From an uncultured Xylophilus sp. (GTDB taxonomy: Bacteria > Pseudomonadota > Gammaproteobacteria > Burkholderiales > Burkholderiaceae_C), in the NCBI GenBank assembly GCA_913776965.1, contig CAJYQL010000123.1:1-64000 (forward strand): a DNA stretch of 64,000 nt, read 5' to 3'. Below the pieces are notes generated by a model. That model searched no databases, had not been told where the DNA came from, and worked only from the letters and a program-made list of their open reading frames with translations. The position numbers and the translations under genes are program-made. This document shows positions 35,250-44,576 of the stretch, piece by piece. The number at the start of each line of letters is the position of its first letter. The stretch's first letter is position 1.

Positions 35250-36919
35250 GGCGGCGCACCGCGCTGCTGCAGGGCGCTGCGCTCGCGGCCGGGCCGGCGC
35301 TGCTGGCCGGCTGCGCACCGGCGGCGCCGCGCGACCTGCCGGGCGGCTTCGCAGGCACCGCGGTCGAGCGCGGGCACCTGCTGCGCGACCCGGCGCGCGT
35401 GCTTGCATCGCCGCCGGCCGTCGTGCGCCGCACCGGTGTGGTGATCGCCGGCGGCGGCATCGCCGGGCTGGCAGCGGCGCGGGCGCTGCGGCAGTCCGGG
35501 GCGGACGACTTCGCGCTGCTGGAACTGGAGGACACCGCCGGCGGCAACAGCCGGGCCGGCGCGGTCGGCGGCATCGCCTGTCCGCTCGGCGCGCACTACC
35601 TGCCGGCGCCGGGCGACGACGCCGCGCCGGTGCAGGACCTGCTCGAAGAACTCGGCCTGCGCCGCCACGTGGCCGGCCGCTGGACCTACGACGAGCGCCA
35701 CCTGTGCCACAGCCCGCAGGAGCGGCTCTTCTTCCGCGGTGCCTGGCAGGAGGGGCTGCTGCCGGTGCAGGATGTCGGCGCCGCCACCCTCGCCGCGTAC
35801 CGCGGCTTCGCCGACCGGGTGGTGGCGCTGCAGCGCGCGGCGCATTTTGCGATTCCGGTGCAGAAATCGGCGTTTGCGCCCGTCCAGCTTGCGCTGGATG
35901 CTATGACTTTCGGAGCATGGCTGGACCGGGAGCAGCTCACCGATCCGTACCTGCGCTGGTACCTGGACTACTGCTGTCGCGACGACTACGGCGCGGGCCT
36001 CGGCACCGTGTCGGCCTGGGCCGGCATCCACTATTTCGCGAGCCGCCACGGCTTCCATGCGCCGGGCGACGGCGATGCCGAACGCGAACCGGTGCTCACC
36101 TGGCCCGAGGGCAACGGCTTCCTGGCCCGCGCGCTGGCCGCGCCGCTGGGCGACCGGATGCAGCCCGCGCGCACCGTGCTGCGGATCGACGACCGCGGCC
36201 GCGCGGGCGTCGCGGTCGATGCCTGGGACCATCGCGCACAGCGCCTGGAGCGCTGGGAGGCGCCGCGCTGCATCGTCGCGCTGCCGCTGCATGTGGCGGC
36301 GCGGGTGGTGGCGGCCCCATCCGCGCGGCTGCGCACCGCCGCCGCCGCGACCCGCCATGCACCCTGGCTGGTCGCCAACCTGCAGCTCGACGGCCCGCTG
36401 CAGGACCGCCCCGGCGCCGCGCCCGCCTGGGACAACGTGGTCTACCGCGACGCAGCCGATGCCGGCGATGCGGACGCCGCCGCCTGGGGCCGCGGGCTCG
36501 GGTATGTCGATGCCCGCCACCAGACCCTCGACCCGACACCCGGCCCGACGGTGCTGAGCTGCTACCGCGCGCTCGGCGACCTGCCCGGCGGCCGCGCCGC
36601 GCTGCTGGAGCGGCCGTGGCAGGCCTGGCGCGACGCGGTGATGGCCGAGCTGGCGCTGCCGCATCCGGACATCGCCGCCCGCGCGGTCCGCATGGAGATC
36701 ACCCGCTACGGCCACGCGATGGCGGTGCCGGTGCCCGGCACGTTGCAGCGAATCGGGCTGCAGCGCCCGCCGGACCTGCGCCGTGCGCTATCAAAACCAG
36801 AGCACATGGCAGTGCGCGACGGCCGGCTGCTGTTCGCGCATGCCGACTGGTCGGGCTACTCGATCTTCGAGGAAGCCTTCGTCCGCGGCGATGCGGCCGG
36901 CCGTGCGGCCGCCGCCTGA
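35246..36919 (+). CDS. FAD-dependent amine oxidase-like lipoprotein
   Basis: This 557-residue flavoprotein begins with VRRRTALLQGAALAAGPALLAGC, a twin-arginine-like signal ending in a lipobox, so it is probably exported folded and lipid-anchored. The Rossmann motif VVIAGGGIAGLAAARALRQSG binds FAD and ELEDTAGGNSRAG is the family continuation. The C-terminal FAD contact is FAHADWSGYSIFEEAF. It overlaps the aminopropyltransferase gene (GTGA), suggesting linked polyamine chemistry. Two segments, about residues 206-223 (KSAFAPVQLALDAMTF) and 502-520 (IGLQRPPDLRRALSK), are encoded by in-frame copies of the repeat found elsewhere between genes. Confidence 0.82.
   Translation: MRRRTALLQGAALAAGPALLAGCAPAAPRDLPGGFAGTAVERGHLLRDPARVLASPPAVVRRTGVVIAGGGIAGLAAARALRQSGADDFALLELEDTAGGNSRAGAVGGIACPLGAHYLPAPGDDAAPVQDLLEELGLRRHVAGRWTYDERHLCHSPQERLFFRGAWQEGLLPVQDVGAATLAAYRGFADRVVALQRAAHFAIPVQKSAFAPVQLALDAMTFGAWLDREQLTDPYLRWYLDYCCRDDYGAGLGTVSAWAGIHYFASRHGFHAPGDGDAEREPVLTWPEGNGFLARALAAPLGDRMQPARTVLRIDDRGRAGVAVDAWDHRAQRLERWEAPRCIVALPLHVAARVVAAPSARLRTAAAATRHAPWLVANLQLDGPLQDRPGAAPAWDNVVYRDAADAGDADAAAWGRGLGYVDARHQTLDPTPGPTVLSCYRALGDLPGGRAALLERPWQAWRDAVMAELALPHPDIAARAVRMEITRYGHAMAVPVPGTLQRIGLQRPPDLRRALSKPEHMAVRDGRLLFAHADWSGYSIFEEAFVRGDAAGRAAAA
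35862..35914 (-). repeat. In-gene copy D of the dispersed repeat
   Basis: On the minus strand the order is a catagc head, ccagcgc, a gacgggcgc body and gccgatttc. This matches the intergenic copies well. It is read in frame by the FAD enzyme gene on the plus strand. Confidence 0.65.
36749..36805 (-). repeat. In-gene copy J of the dispersed repeat
   Basis: On the plus strand, gaatcgggctgcagcgcccg leads into ccggacctgcgc and then gcgctatcaaaacc, the mirror of the intergenic consensus. It is the second in-frame copy in the same gene, near its 3' end. Confidence 0.7.
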
Positions 36920-36950
36920 CGCGCCCCTGTCCCTTTCCACATCCCGCTGC

Positions 36951-38141
36951 ATGCCCCGTACCGCTCCCGGCTCCGTCTTCGAGGTGTTCCGCGTCTTCCT
37001 GCGGCTCGGCTGCACCGCCTTCGGCGGGCCGGTCGCGCACCTCGGCTATTTCCGGGCCGAACTGGTCGCGCGCCGCCGCTGGCTGGACGAGGCCGACTAC
37101 GCCGACCTGGTCGCGCTGTGCCAGTGCCTGCCGGGCCCGACCAGCAGCCAGGTCGGCATCGGCCTGGGCCTGCGGCGCGCCGGCATGGCGGGCGCGGCGG
37201 CCGCATGGCTCGGCTTCACGCTGCCGTCGGCGCTGCTGCTGGTGCTGCTGGCCCTCGGGCTGCAGACGGTCGCGGGCGGCCCGGCGCTGGACGGTGTGCT
37301 GCACGGGTTGAAGATCGCGGCGGTGGCGGTGGTCGCGCAGGCGGTCTGGGGCATGGGCCGCAGCCTGTGCCCCGACCGGCCGCGCGCCGGCCTGGCGGTG
37401 GCGGCCCTGCTGGTCGTGCTGCTCGGCCCGCCGACCGCCGGACCGCTGCTGGCGATCGGGCTCGGCGCCGTCGTCGGCCGCTGGGCGCTGCCGGCGGTCG
37501 AGGCGCCGCCCGCCATCGGCGGCTACGGCGTGTCGCGCCGGACCGGCGCGGTGCTGCTGCTGGCGTTCGTCCTGCTGCTCGTCGGCCTGCCGCTCGTGGC
37601 GGCGGCCACCGGCGCGGCCGGATGGTCGGCCGTCGCGGCCTTCTACCGGGCCGGCGCGCTAGTCTTCGGCGGCGGCCATGTGGTGCTGCCGCTGCTGCAG
37701 GCGGCCGCTGTGCCGCCCGGCTGGATCGACCACGGCCTGTTCCTGGCCGGCTACGGCGCCGCGCAAGCCGTGCCCGGCCCGCTGTTCGCCTTCGCCGCCT
37801 ACCTGGGCGCGGCGATGCAGGTGCCGTTCGGCGGAGTGGCCGGCGCGGCGGTGCTGCTGGTCGCGCTGTTCGCACCGGGCGTGCTGCTGGTGCTGGGCGC
37901 CCTGCCGTTCTGGGAAACGCTGCGCCGGCACGCGGCGGTGCAGCGGGCGCTGGCGGGCGTCAATGCGGCGGTGGTCGGCGTGCTGGCCGCAGCGCTGTAC
38001 GACCCGGTGATCGTGCAGGCGATCGAAGGGCGGATGGACGTGGCGCTGGCGGTCGCGGCGGGCGGGTTGCTGATGGTGGGGCGGGTGTCGCCGGTGGTCG
38101 TGGTAGGGCTGGCGGCGGTGGCGGGAGCTTTGACCGTCTAG
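36951..38141 (+). CDS. chrA: Chromate transporter ChrA (CHR family)
   Basis: This 396-residue inner-membrane protein has the two homologous CHR halves of long-chain ChrA. The first has FLRLGCTAFGGPVAHLGYFRAELV and CQCLPGPTSSQVGIGLGLRRAG. The second has YRAGALVFGGGHVVLPLL and AQAVPGPLFAFAAYLGA. About ten to twelve transmembrane helices are evident. ChrA exports chromate. ATG 36951 lies 31 bases after the FAD gene. No chrB regulator is adjacent. Confidence 0.93.
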   Translation: MPRTAPGSVFEVFRVFLRLGCTAFGGPVAHLGYFRAELVARRRWLDEADYADLVALCQCLPGPTSSQVGIGLGLRRAGMAGAAAAWLGFTLPSALLLVLLALGLQTVAGGPALDGVLHGLKIAAVAVVAQAVWGMGRSLCPDRPRAGLAVAALLVVLLGPPTAGPLLAIGLGAVVGRWALPAVEAPPAIGGYGVSRRTGAVLLLAFVLLLVGLPLVAAATGAAGWSAVAAFYRAGALVFGGGHVVLPLLQAAAVPPGWIDHGLFLAGYGAAQAVPGPLFAFAAYLGAAMQVPFGGVAGAAVLLVALFAPGVLLVLGALPFWETLRRHAAVQRALAGVNAAVVGVLAAALYDPVIVQAIEGRMDVALAVAAGGLLMVGRVSPVVVVGLAAVAGALTV

Positions 38142-38256
38142 GTCCTGCGGCGACGCCTCCGGCCCGCTGCGCGACGGCTACGGAACCCTGTACTTCACGG
38201 GTGCCTACCGGGCCGCCGCCTTCGCTACCGCCCTCACCCGGCGGCCACCCGCGCTC

Positions 38257-38948
38257 TCACGGCGCCAGGCCGGCCCGCAGCATGCCGACACCCAGTTCGT
38301 AGATGCCGTTCCACACGATCTGGACGCCGAGGCACAGCAGGATGAACGCCGCCAGGCGCAGAAAGGTCACGGTGCCGGCCTCGCCCAGGGGCCGCAGCAG
38401 TTGCTGCGCGTAGCGAAACGCCAGGTACAGCAGCACGGCGATGGTCGCCAGGGCCAGGATGCCGCCGCCCACCCGGGCCAGGGACACCGACAGCCGGACA
38501 TCGGCCAGCGATACGCCGACCGTGATCGCCGCCGCGATCGATCCGGGGCCGCAGGACACCGGGAAGGTCAGGGGATAGAAGGCCTGCCTGCTGGCCATGT
38601 CGGCGGTGAAGCTCTCGGCGAGTTCGGTGCGGCTGTCCACCGTCGCCTGCGTCGCAGTGAGCAGCCGCCAGGCCGATGCCGCCACAGCAGCCCGCCCCCG
38701 ACGCGCACGATGGGCAGCGAAATCCCGAAGAAGTCGAGCACGTACGAGCCGACCAGCATCGCCCCCAGCAGCAGCCAGAACATGTTGCGCGCGATGCGCC
38801 GTGCCAGCATGGCACGGGTGGCGCCGCTCGCGCCCTGGGTGAGCCCGAGGAAGATCGGGGCCGTCGCGGCGGGATTGAGAATCGGCAGCAGGGTCGCCAG
38901 CGCGAACAGAAAACTCTTGCTGAAGGCGCCGAGCAGTTCAACGGTCAC
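38257..38948 (-). pseudogene. marC: MarC-family membrane protein, frameshifted
   Basis: The N-terminal half reads from ATG 38948 (ELLGAFSKSFLFALATLLPI, then ISLPIVRVGGGLL) and loses the family sequence after GGGLL. The C-terminal half continues in another frame (AASAWRLLTATQ, later FYPLTFPVSCGPGSIAAAITVGVSL) to the stop at 38257. Joining needs one extra base in ctgctgtggc at about 38681-38690. MarC proteins are six-helix membrane proteins of unknown function. A recent inactivating deletion or a sequencing error are both possible. Confidence 0.85.
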
Positions 38949-39091
38949 GGGATGGCCTCGGTCGAGGCGGGATCATAGTCAGCGCTCCCCCGACGCCCGG
39001 CAGACAGGGTTGGATCGCGCCAGGCGATCCGCCGGGACCGGCCGCGCCGCTGCATCGGGCGGCGCCCACGCCGGTCCGGTACCGACTTCAT

Positions 39092-39150
39092 GCACAAAAG
39101 CCCGCTCGGCGCAGAGTGCGCCTGCGCCGTCAGCTATCGAAACAATAGCG
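39092..39150 (-). repeat. Dispersed repeat copy E
   Basis: The tail and body (caaaagcccgctcggcgc, then gcctgcgccgtcagctat) are followed by cgaaacaatagc. It lies just downstream of the molybdoenzyme stop on the minus strand. Confidence 0.7.
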
Positions 39151-39154
39151 ACGA

Positions 39155-41476
39155 TCAGCCTGCCGCACGGGCCGCTTCTGCCCCCGCCGGCAGCTCGAAC
39201 GCGCGGATCGGCGGCACCGGGCCCGCATACCGCTCCACCTGCACCGTGCTCAGTTGCCCTGCGCAGCCCTGCGCCAGCGACGAGGTGCCGATGTCGCGGG
39301 TCAGCACGTTGGGGTTGCCGTGGGCGCACATCGGCCGGCCCTGGGCGTCGTGTACCGGGTCGTACCAGGCGCCGGTGGGCAGCTGCACCACGTCCTCGCG
39401 CATGCCGGCGTCCAGCCGGGCGGCGGCGAGGCAGGCGCCGACCTCGTTGAACAGCCGCACGATGTCGCCGTCGGCGATGCCGCGGGCAGCCGCGGCCACC
39501 GGGTGCAGGCGGCAGACCGCGCGGCCGCGGTGCTTGGCCGACTGGCTGTGGCCGCCGAAGTCGAGCTGGCTGTGCAGCTTGTCGTGCGGCTGGTTGGCGA
39601 CCAGCCAGAGCGGATGGGCCGCATCGGGCGCGAACCGGGGCGCGAGCCAGGCGGGGTGCCCGGGGCAGTCGGCATAGCCGAAGGCGGCGACGACCGGCGA
39701 GGCGACCTGCACCTTTCCGCTGGGCGTCGGCAGCGGCGCGCCGTCGGGGTCGTCGCGGAAGGCGCGCAGGATGCCGCCGTCGTCGTCGCGCTGCGGCAGC
39801 CGCAGTTCGCCGCGCTGCCAGAAGTCGTCGAAGGCGGGTGCTTCCAGGCCCAGCGCCTCCAGGCCGGCGCGGGTGCGCTCGTACAGGTGGGCCAGCCACT
39901 GGCGGGTATCGCGGCCTTCGCTGAAGGCCTCCAGGCCGCCCAGGCGCGCGGCCAGGTCGCAGAAGATGTCGTAGTCGTCGCGGGCCAGGCCATGCGGCTC
40001 GGCGATGCGGTGCATCGCGACCACCAGCGGGTCGGTCGGCGTGGCGCCGATGTCCTCGCGCTCCAGCGTCATGGTGCAGGGCAGCACGATGTCGGCGTGG
40101 CGGGCGGTGGCGGTCCAGGCGATTTCGTGGACGACGAAGGTGTCGAGCGTGCGGAACGCCGCGGCCAGCCGCTGCAGGTCCTGGTGGTGGTGGAACGGGT
40201 TGCCGCCGGCCCAGTAGGCCAGGCGGATGTGCGGATAGGTGCGGCGCACGCCGTTGTAGTCGAACGGTGTGCCGGGGTGCAGCAGCATGTCGCTGATGCG
40301 GGCGACCGGGATGAATTCCTTCACCCCGTTGGTGCCCTGCGGGAGGGCTGCGGCCGGCACCGCGTTGGTCCGCTTGCCGTAGTGCGCCAGCGTGCCGAGC
40401 GCATAGTTGTAGCCGCCGCCGGGCAGGCCGATCTGGCCGAGCGCGGCGGCCAGCACCGCGCCCATCCACACCGGCTGCTCGCCGTGCTCGGCGCGCTGCA
40501 GCGCGTGCGCCACGACCACCAGCGTGCGCCGGCCGACCAGCGAGCGGGCCAGGTCGGCGATCTGCCGCGCCGGCAGGCCGCAGATCGGCGCGGCCCAGTC
40601 GGGGCTCTTGGCGACGCCGTCTGCGCGGCCGGTCAGGTAGTCCTCGAAGGTGTCCCAGCCGTCGCAGTAGCGGTCGATAAAAGCGCGGTCGTGGCTGCCG
40701 TCGGCGACCAGCTGGTGCACCAGCGCCAGCATCAGCGCGGTGTCGGTGTTGGGCACCGGTGCCAGCCATTCGAAGGCGGCCTCGTCGGGCAGGTCGCTGC
40801 GGATCGGGCTGATCGAGACGAAGCGGCAGCCGCGCGCCGCCGCTGCGCGCATCGCGTCGCGCTCGACGTGGCGGCTGATGCCGCCCGAGGCGACGCGCGA
40901 GTTCTTCAGCGCCATGCCGCCGAAGGCGAGCACCACGTCGGTGTGGTCGACAATCTGCTCCCAGGTGACATTGCGGCGCGCCACCTCGTCCATGCCGCCG
41001 AGGATGTGCGGCAGCATCGGCCCGGAGGCGCCGGCGCTGTAGCTGTTGACCGAGCGCACGTAGCCGCCGAGCGTGGTGTTGAGGAAGCGGTGCACCTGGC
41101 TCTGCGCATGGTGGAAGCGCCCGGCGCTCGACCAGCCGTAGGAGCCGCCGAAGATCGCGCCGTTGCCGTGCGTGTCGCCGACCCGGCGCAGCTCGGCCGC
41201 CAGCCGGTCGAGCACCTCGTCCCACGGCATCGCGACGTAGTCGTCGTGGCCGCGGGCGGCGTCCGGGCCGGGGCCGCGCTCCAGCCAGCCGCGGCGCACC
41301 ATCGGCGTGGCGACGCGCACCGGGTGGCGCAGCGCGCCCGGCAGGTTGTCGATCAGCGGGTTCGGGTCCGGATCGCCCGGGTGGGGCCGCACGGACAGCG
41401 TGCGCCCGTCCCAGGCGGCGGAGAACGCGCCCCAGTGGGCGCTGTGCGGCTTGAAGACGGGGGACTCGGTGTTCAT
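39155..41476 (-). CDS. Molybdopterin oxidoreductase, BisC/TorA-like
   Basis: This 773-residue Mo-bis-MGD enzyme belongs to the DMSO-reductase family, close to biotin sulfoxide and TMAO reductases. GGSYGWSSAGRFHHAQSQ near residue 125 contains the serine that ligates molybdenum in this subgroup, and RFLNTTLGGYVRSVNSYS follows. WGAFSAAWDG near the N-terminus is also typical. No cysteine cluster for an N-terminal iron-sulfur centre and no Tat signal are present, so it is cytoplasmic like BisC. I start at ATG 41476; a GTG nine codons upstream is possible. Substrate is not determined; sulfoxides fit the sulfurtransferase two genes upstream. Confidence 0.82.
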   Translation of the reverse strand: MNTESPVFKPHSAHWGAFSAAWDGRTLSVRPHPGDPDPNPLIDNLPGALRHPVRVATPMVRRGWLERGPGPDAARGHDDYVAMPWDEVLDRLAAELRRVGDTHGNGAIFGGSYGWSSAGRFHHAQSQVHRFLNTTLGGYVRSVNSYSAGASGPMLPHILGGMDEVARRNVTWEQIVDHTDVVLAFGGMALKNSRVASGGISRHVERDAMRAAAARGCRFVSISPIRSDLPDEAAFEWLAPVPNTDTALMLALVHQLVADGSHDRAFIDRYCDGWDTFEDYLTGRADGVAKSPDWAAPICGLPARQIADLARSLVGRRTLVVVAHALQRAEHGEQPVWMGAVLAAALGQIGLPGGGYNYALGTLAHYGKRTNAVPAAALPQGTNGVKEFIPVARISDMLLHPGTPFDYNGVRRTYPHIRLAYWAGGNPFHHHQDLQRLAAAFRTLDTFVVHEIAWTATARHADIVLPCTMTLEREDIGATPTDPLVVAMHRIAEPHGLARDDYDIFCDLAARLGGLEAFSEGRDTRQWLAHLYERTRAGLEALGLEAPAFDDFWQRGELRLPQRDDDGGILRAFRDDPDGAPLPTPSGKVQVASPVVAAFGYADCPGHPAWLAPRFAPDAAHPLWLVANQPHDKLHSQLDFGGHSQSAKHRGRAVCRLHPVAAAARGIADGDIVRLFNEVGACLAAARLDAGMREDVVQLPTGAWYDPVHDAQGRPMCAHGNPNVLTRDIGTSSLAQGCAGQLSTVQVERYAGPVPPIRAFELPAGAEAARAAG

Positions 41477-41619
41477 GGGGTGGGATCGCAGAAAGGCGGG
41501 CACGGCGGTGCGCCCGGGAATGGAGAAGCGGGCCGTGCAGACGGCCCGCAGGAGCGCCGCGGGGCCCGGCAGCGGCCGCGCAGCCGCTGCAAAGGAGCCG
41601 CGGGCCTTTCAACCGGCCG

Positions 41620-42606
41620 TCATTCGGCCTTCAGATTGCCGCGCTCGACCGCCCGCTTGTAGTTGGCCGCGTCCTTCACGATGAAGTCGCGGAACGCGGC
41701 GCCGGTGAGCTGCGATTCCTGCGCACCGTCGGCGCGGTAGACGCGCAGCAGTTCCGGGTCCTTCATCGCCTCGGCCACCGCGCGGCTCAGGTGGTCCACC
41801 ACCTCCTTAGGCGTGCCGGCCGGCGCGGCCAGGCCGTACCACTGCGTCATCACCACGTCGATGCCGGACTCCTTCAGCGTCGGCACATCGGGCAGCGACG
41901 GGATGCGTTTGGCCGAGCTGACCGCCAGCAGCCGCAGCTTGCCGCCGGTGATCTGGCCCATCAGCGGCGTGTAGGGCGCGAAGAAGCTCGACACCTGGCC
42001 GCCGAACAGGTCGTTGAGCGCCGGGCCCGAGCCCTTGTACGGGATGTGCAGGATGTCCACGTCGGCCTGCTGCTTGACCATCTCCATCACGATCTGCGCG
42101 GCGCCGCCGGTGCCGGTGGAGGCGTAGGTGAGCTTCCCGGGCCGGGCCTTGGCATCGGCGACCAGCTGGCGGGCGGACTTGATCGGCGAGTTGGCGGCGA
42201 CCATCAGGCCGAAGGGCGTCTCGACCAGCTGGGCGATCGGCACGAAGTCGTCCGGCACCTTGTAGGGCAGGTTGGGCCGCAGGGCGACCGCGCTGCCGAA
42301 GTTGCCGCTCATCGCGAGGATCAGCGTGTAGCCGTCGGGCTTGGCACGCGCCACCGACTCGGCGGCGATGTTGCCGCCGGCGCCGGCCTTGTTGTCGACG
42401 ATCACCGTCTGGCCGACGGTCTTCGACAGCGCGGTGGCGATGGTGCGGCCGTACAGGTCGCCGCCGCCGCCCGGCGGGAAACCGACGACCAGCCTGATCG
42501 GCTGCTCGGGATAGGCCGCGTGCGCGGTGCCGGCCAGAGCCAGCACGCCGGTGGCGGCGACGGCCGCGGCGGTGACGGTACGACGGAGGAATTCGCGTGT
42601 GCGCAT
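41620..42606 (-). CDS. Bug-family (TctC) solute-binding protein
   Basis: This 328-residue periplasmic protein has a signal peptide (LALAGTAHAAYPEQP) and Bug motifs (RLVVGFPPGGGGDLYGR and VDNKAGAGGNIAAE). It is closely similar to the gene at 43546-44538 in the first 100 residues, suggesting a duplication on either side of the sulfurtransferase. No transporter partner is present. A ggag site precedes the ATG. The ligand is unknown, probably a carboxylate. Confidence 0.9.
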   Translation of the reverse strand: MRTREFLRRTVTAAAVAATGVLALAGTAHAAYPEQPIRLVVGFPPGGGGDLYGRTIATALSKTVGQTVIVDNKAGAGGNIAAESVARAKPDGYTLILAMSGNFGSAVALRPNLPYKVPDDFVPIAQLVETPFGLMVAANSPIKSARQLVADAKARPGKLTYASTGTGGAAQIVMEMVKQQADVDILHIPYKGSGPALNDLFGGQVSSFFAPYTPLMGQITGGKLRLLAVSSAKRIPSLPDVPTLKESGIDVVMTQWYGLAAPAGTPKEVVDHLSRAVAEAMKDPELLRVYRADGAQESQLTGAAFRDFIVKDAANYKRAVERGNLKAE

Positions 42607-42639
42607 GGGGTGTCTCCAGTGGAGGGGAAAGCGGCTGCT

Positions 42640-43506
42640 TCAGGCGGCGCCCGTGGCGATGGGGGCACCGGGCTGGGCCGACCACTCGCTCCACGAACCG
42701 GGATACAGCGCCGCGCCCTGCAGCCCGGCCACTTCCATCGCCAGCAGGTTGTGGCAGGCGGTGACGCCCGAGCCGCACTGGTTGACCAGCTGCGCGGCCG
42801 GCCGGCCGCCGGTGATTGTGTCGAACTCGTGGCGCAGCTGCGCGGCGGGCTTGAAGCGGCCGTCGGCGCCCAGGTTGTCCTTGAACAGCCGGTTGCGGGC
42901 GCCCGGGATGTGGCCGCCGACCGGGTCCATCGTCTCGTTCTCGCCGCGGAAGCGGTCGGGCGCGCGGGCATCCAGCACCAGGCGTTCGCCGCTGTCGATG
43001 TTGGCCTTGACGGCCGCGTAGTCCACCGTGGCGACCAGCGGCGTGCGCAGCGTGAAGCGGCCGGTTGGCGGCGCGGCCGGCACGTCGGTGGACAGCGGCT
43101 GGCCCGCGGCCTTCCAGGCGGCCAGGCCGCCGTCGAGCACCGCCACGGCGCGGTGGCCGGCCCAGCGCAGCATCCACCACAGGCGGGCGGCGTACATGCC
43201 GCCGGCGTTGTCGTAGGCGACGACCTGGGTGTCGTCGCCGATGCCGAACGCGGCCATGGTGGCGGCGAAGGTCTCGCGGCTCGGCAGCGGATGGCGGCCG
43301 TTGGTGCCGGTCTTCTCGGCCGACAAGGCGTGCTCCAGGTGCAGGTAGCGGGCGCCGGGCACGTGGCCTGCGGCATAGGCGCGCTGGCCGGCGTCGTGGT
43401 CGGTCAGCTCGAAGCTGCAGTCGAGCACCACCGGCGGCGTGGCGGACTGCAGTGCGGCGGCCAGCTGGTCGGCGGAGATCAGGGTGTCGTAGAGGGTCGT
43501 CGTCAT
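42640..43506 (-). CDS. sseA: 3-Mercaptopyruvate / thiosulfate sulfurtransferase
   Basis: This 288-residue protein has two tandem rhodanese domains. The first, inactive one includes YDNAGGMYAARLWWMLRWAGH. The second has the active-site loop CGSGVTACHN near residue 245, the CG(S/T)GVTA form found in mercaptopyruvate sulfurtransferases. It moves sulfur from mercaptopyruvate or thiosulfate to a thiol acceptor. It is flanked by two Bug genes with gaps of 33 and 39 bases, so probably in the same operon. The start at ATG 43506 is one of two close ATGs. Confidence 0.9.
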   Translation of the reverse strand: MTTTLYDTLISADQLAAALQSATPPVVLDCSFELTDHDAGQRAYAAGHVPGARYLHLEHALSAEKTGTNGRHPLPSRETFAATMAAFGIGDDTQVVAYDNAGGMYAARLWWMLRWAGHRAVAVLDGGLAAWKAAGQPLSTDVPAAPPTGRFTLRTPLVATVDYAAVKANIDSGERLVLDARAPDRFRGENETMDPVGGHIPGARNRLFKDNLGADGRFKPAAQLRHEFDTITGGRPAAQLVNQCGSGVTACHNLLAMEVAGLQGAALYPGSWSEWSAQPGAPIATGAA

Positions 43507-43545
43507 GGCGGGCATTCTGGTGAGGGGGTGCGGTGCGCCCAAGCG

Positions 43546-44538
43546 CTAATTGGTAATTTCCTTCAGCAGCGCGGGCGTGAGCGCAGCCTTGTAGCGGGCG
43601 ATGTCGTCGGTGATGAAGCTGCGGAAGGCGTCGCCCGGCAGGTGGCGTTCGGTGGCCGCGTCCTTGCGGATCGCGTCGCGCACCTCGGCGCTCGCGAGCG
43701 CGCGGCCCAAGTGCTCCGACAGCGTCCGCAGCACCGGCTCGGGCGTGCCGGCCGGCGCCACCAGGCCGTACCACTGCACCACCGGCACCCGCACGCCCAG
43801 CTCCTGGAAGGTGGGCACGTCGGGGATCGCCGGGTTGCGCCGGTCGCCGGTGATCGCCAGCAGGCGCAACTGGCCCTGGCGCACCTGCGCGACCAGCGGC
43901 GATGCGGTGGCGAAGAAGCTGTCGACCTGGCCGCCGAGCATGTCGGTGATCGCCGGGCCCGAGCCGCGGTAGGGCACGTGCAGCATGTCGACGCCGGCCG
44001 ACTGCTTGACCATCTCCATGCCGATGTGCGCGGCCGCGCCGGTGCCGGTGGAGGCGAAGCTGAGCTTCTGCGTCTTCGCCGCGGCCAGCAGTTCCTGCGC
44101 GGTCTTGAAGCGCGAGTTGTGGCCGACGAACAGGCCGTGCGGCGCCTCCAGGATCAGGCCGATCGGCGCGAAGTCGTCGGGCACCTTGTACGGCAGGCTC
44201 TGCGGCTTGGTGGCGGGCGCCACCGCCAGGTTGCCGCTCATCGCGAGCAGCAGGGTATAGCCGTCGGGCTTGGCCTTGGCGACCAGGTCGGCGGCGATGT
44301 TGCCGCCGGCGCCGGCCTTGTTGTCCACCACCACCGGCTGGCCCAGCGTCTTGCCGAGCGCGTTGGCGATCAGCCGGCCGTACAGGTCGCCGCCGCCGCC
44401 CGGCGGAAACCCGACGACGAGCCGCACCGGCTGTTCCGGATACGCCGCCCAGGCCGGCAGCGCGGCCAGCCCCAGCAGCCCCGCCAGGGCGAGCGCCACG
44501 CGGCGGCGGAGTTTCTTGTCAGCGACAGTGGATGGCAC
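43546..44538 (-). CDS. Bug-family (TctC) solute-binding protein
   Basis: This 330-residue protein has a signal peptide (ALAGLLGLAALPAWA) and the Bug motifs RLVVGFPPGGGGDLYGR and VDNKAGAGGN. The start is GTG 44538 because a perfect aggaga ribosome site lies seven bases upstream; the frame continues to 44574 without such a site. It is a near relative of the gene at 41620. The 132-bp gap to the lyase upstream contains a dispersed repeat. Confidence 0.9.
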   Translation of the reverse strand: MPSTVADKKLRRRVALALAGLLGLAALPAWAAYPEQPVRLVVGFPPGGGGDLYGRLIANALGKTLGQPVVVDNKAGAGGNIAADLVAKAKPDGYTLLLAMSGNLAVAPATKPQSLPYKVPDDFAPIGLILEAPHGLFVGHNSRFKTAQELLAAAKTQKLSFASTGTGAAAHIGMEMVKQSAGVDMLHVPYRGSGPAITDMLGGQVDSFFATASPLVAQVRQGQLRLLAITGDRRNPAIPDVPTFQELGVRVPVVQWYGLVAPAGTPEPVLRTLSEHLGRALASAEVRDAIRKDAATERHLPGDAFRSFITDDIARYKAALTPALLKEITN

Positions 44539-44576
44539 GGTGTCTCCTTTTTCTGGGGTAGCGACGGGTCTCACAT

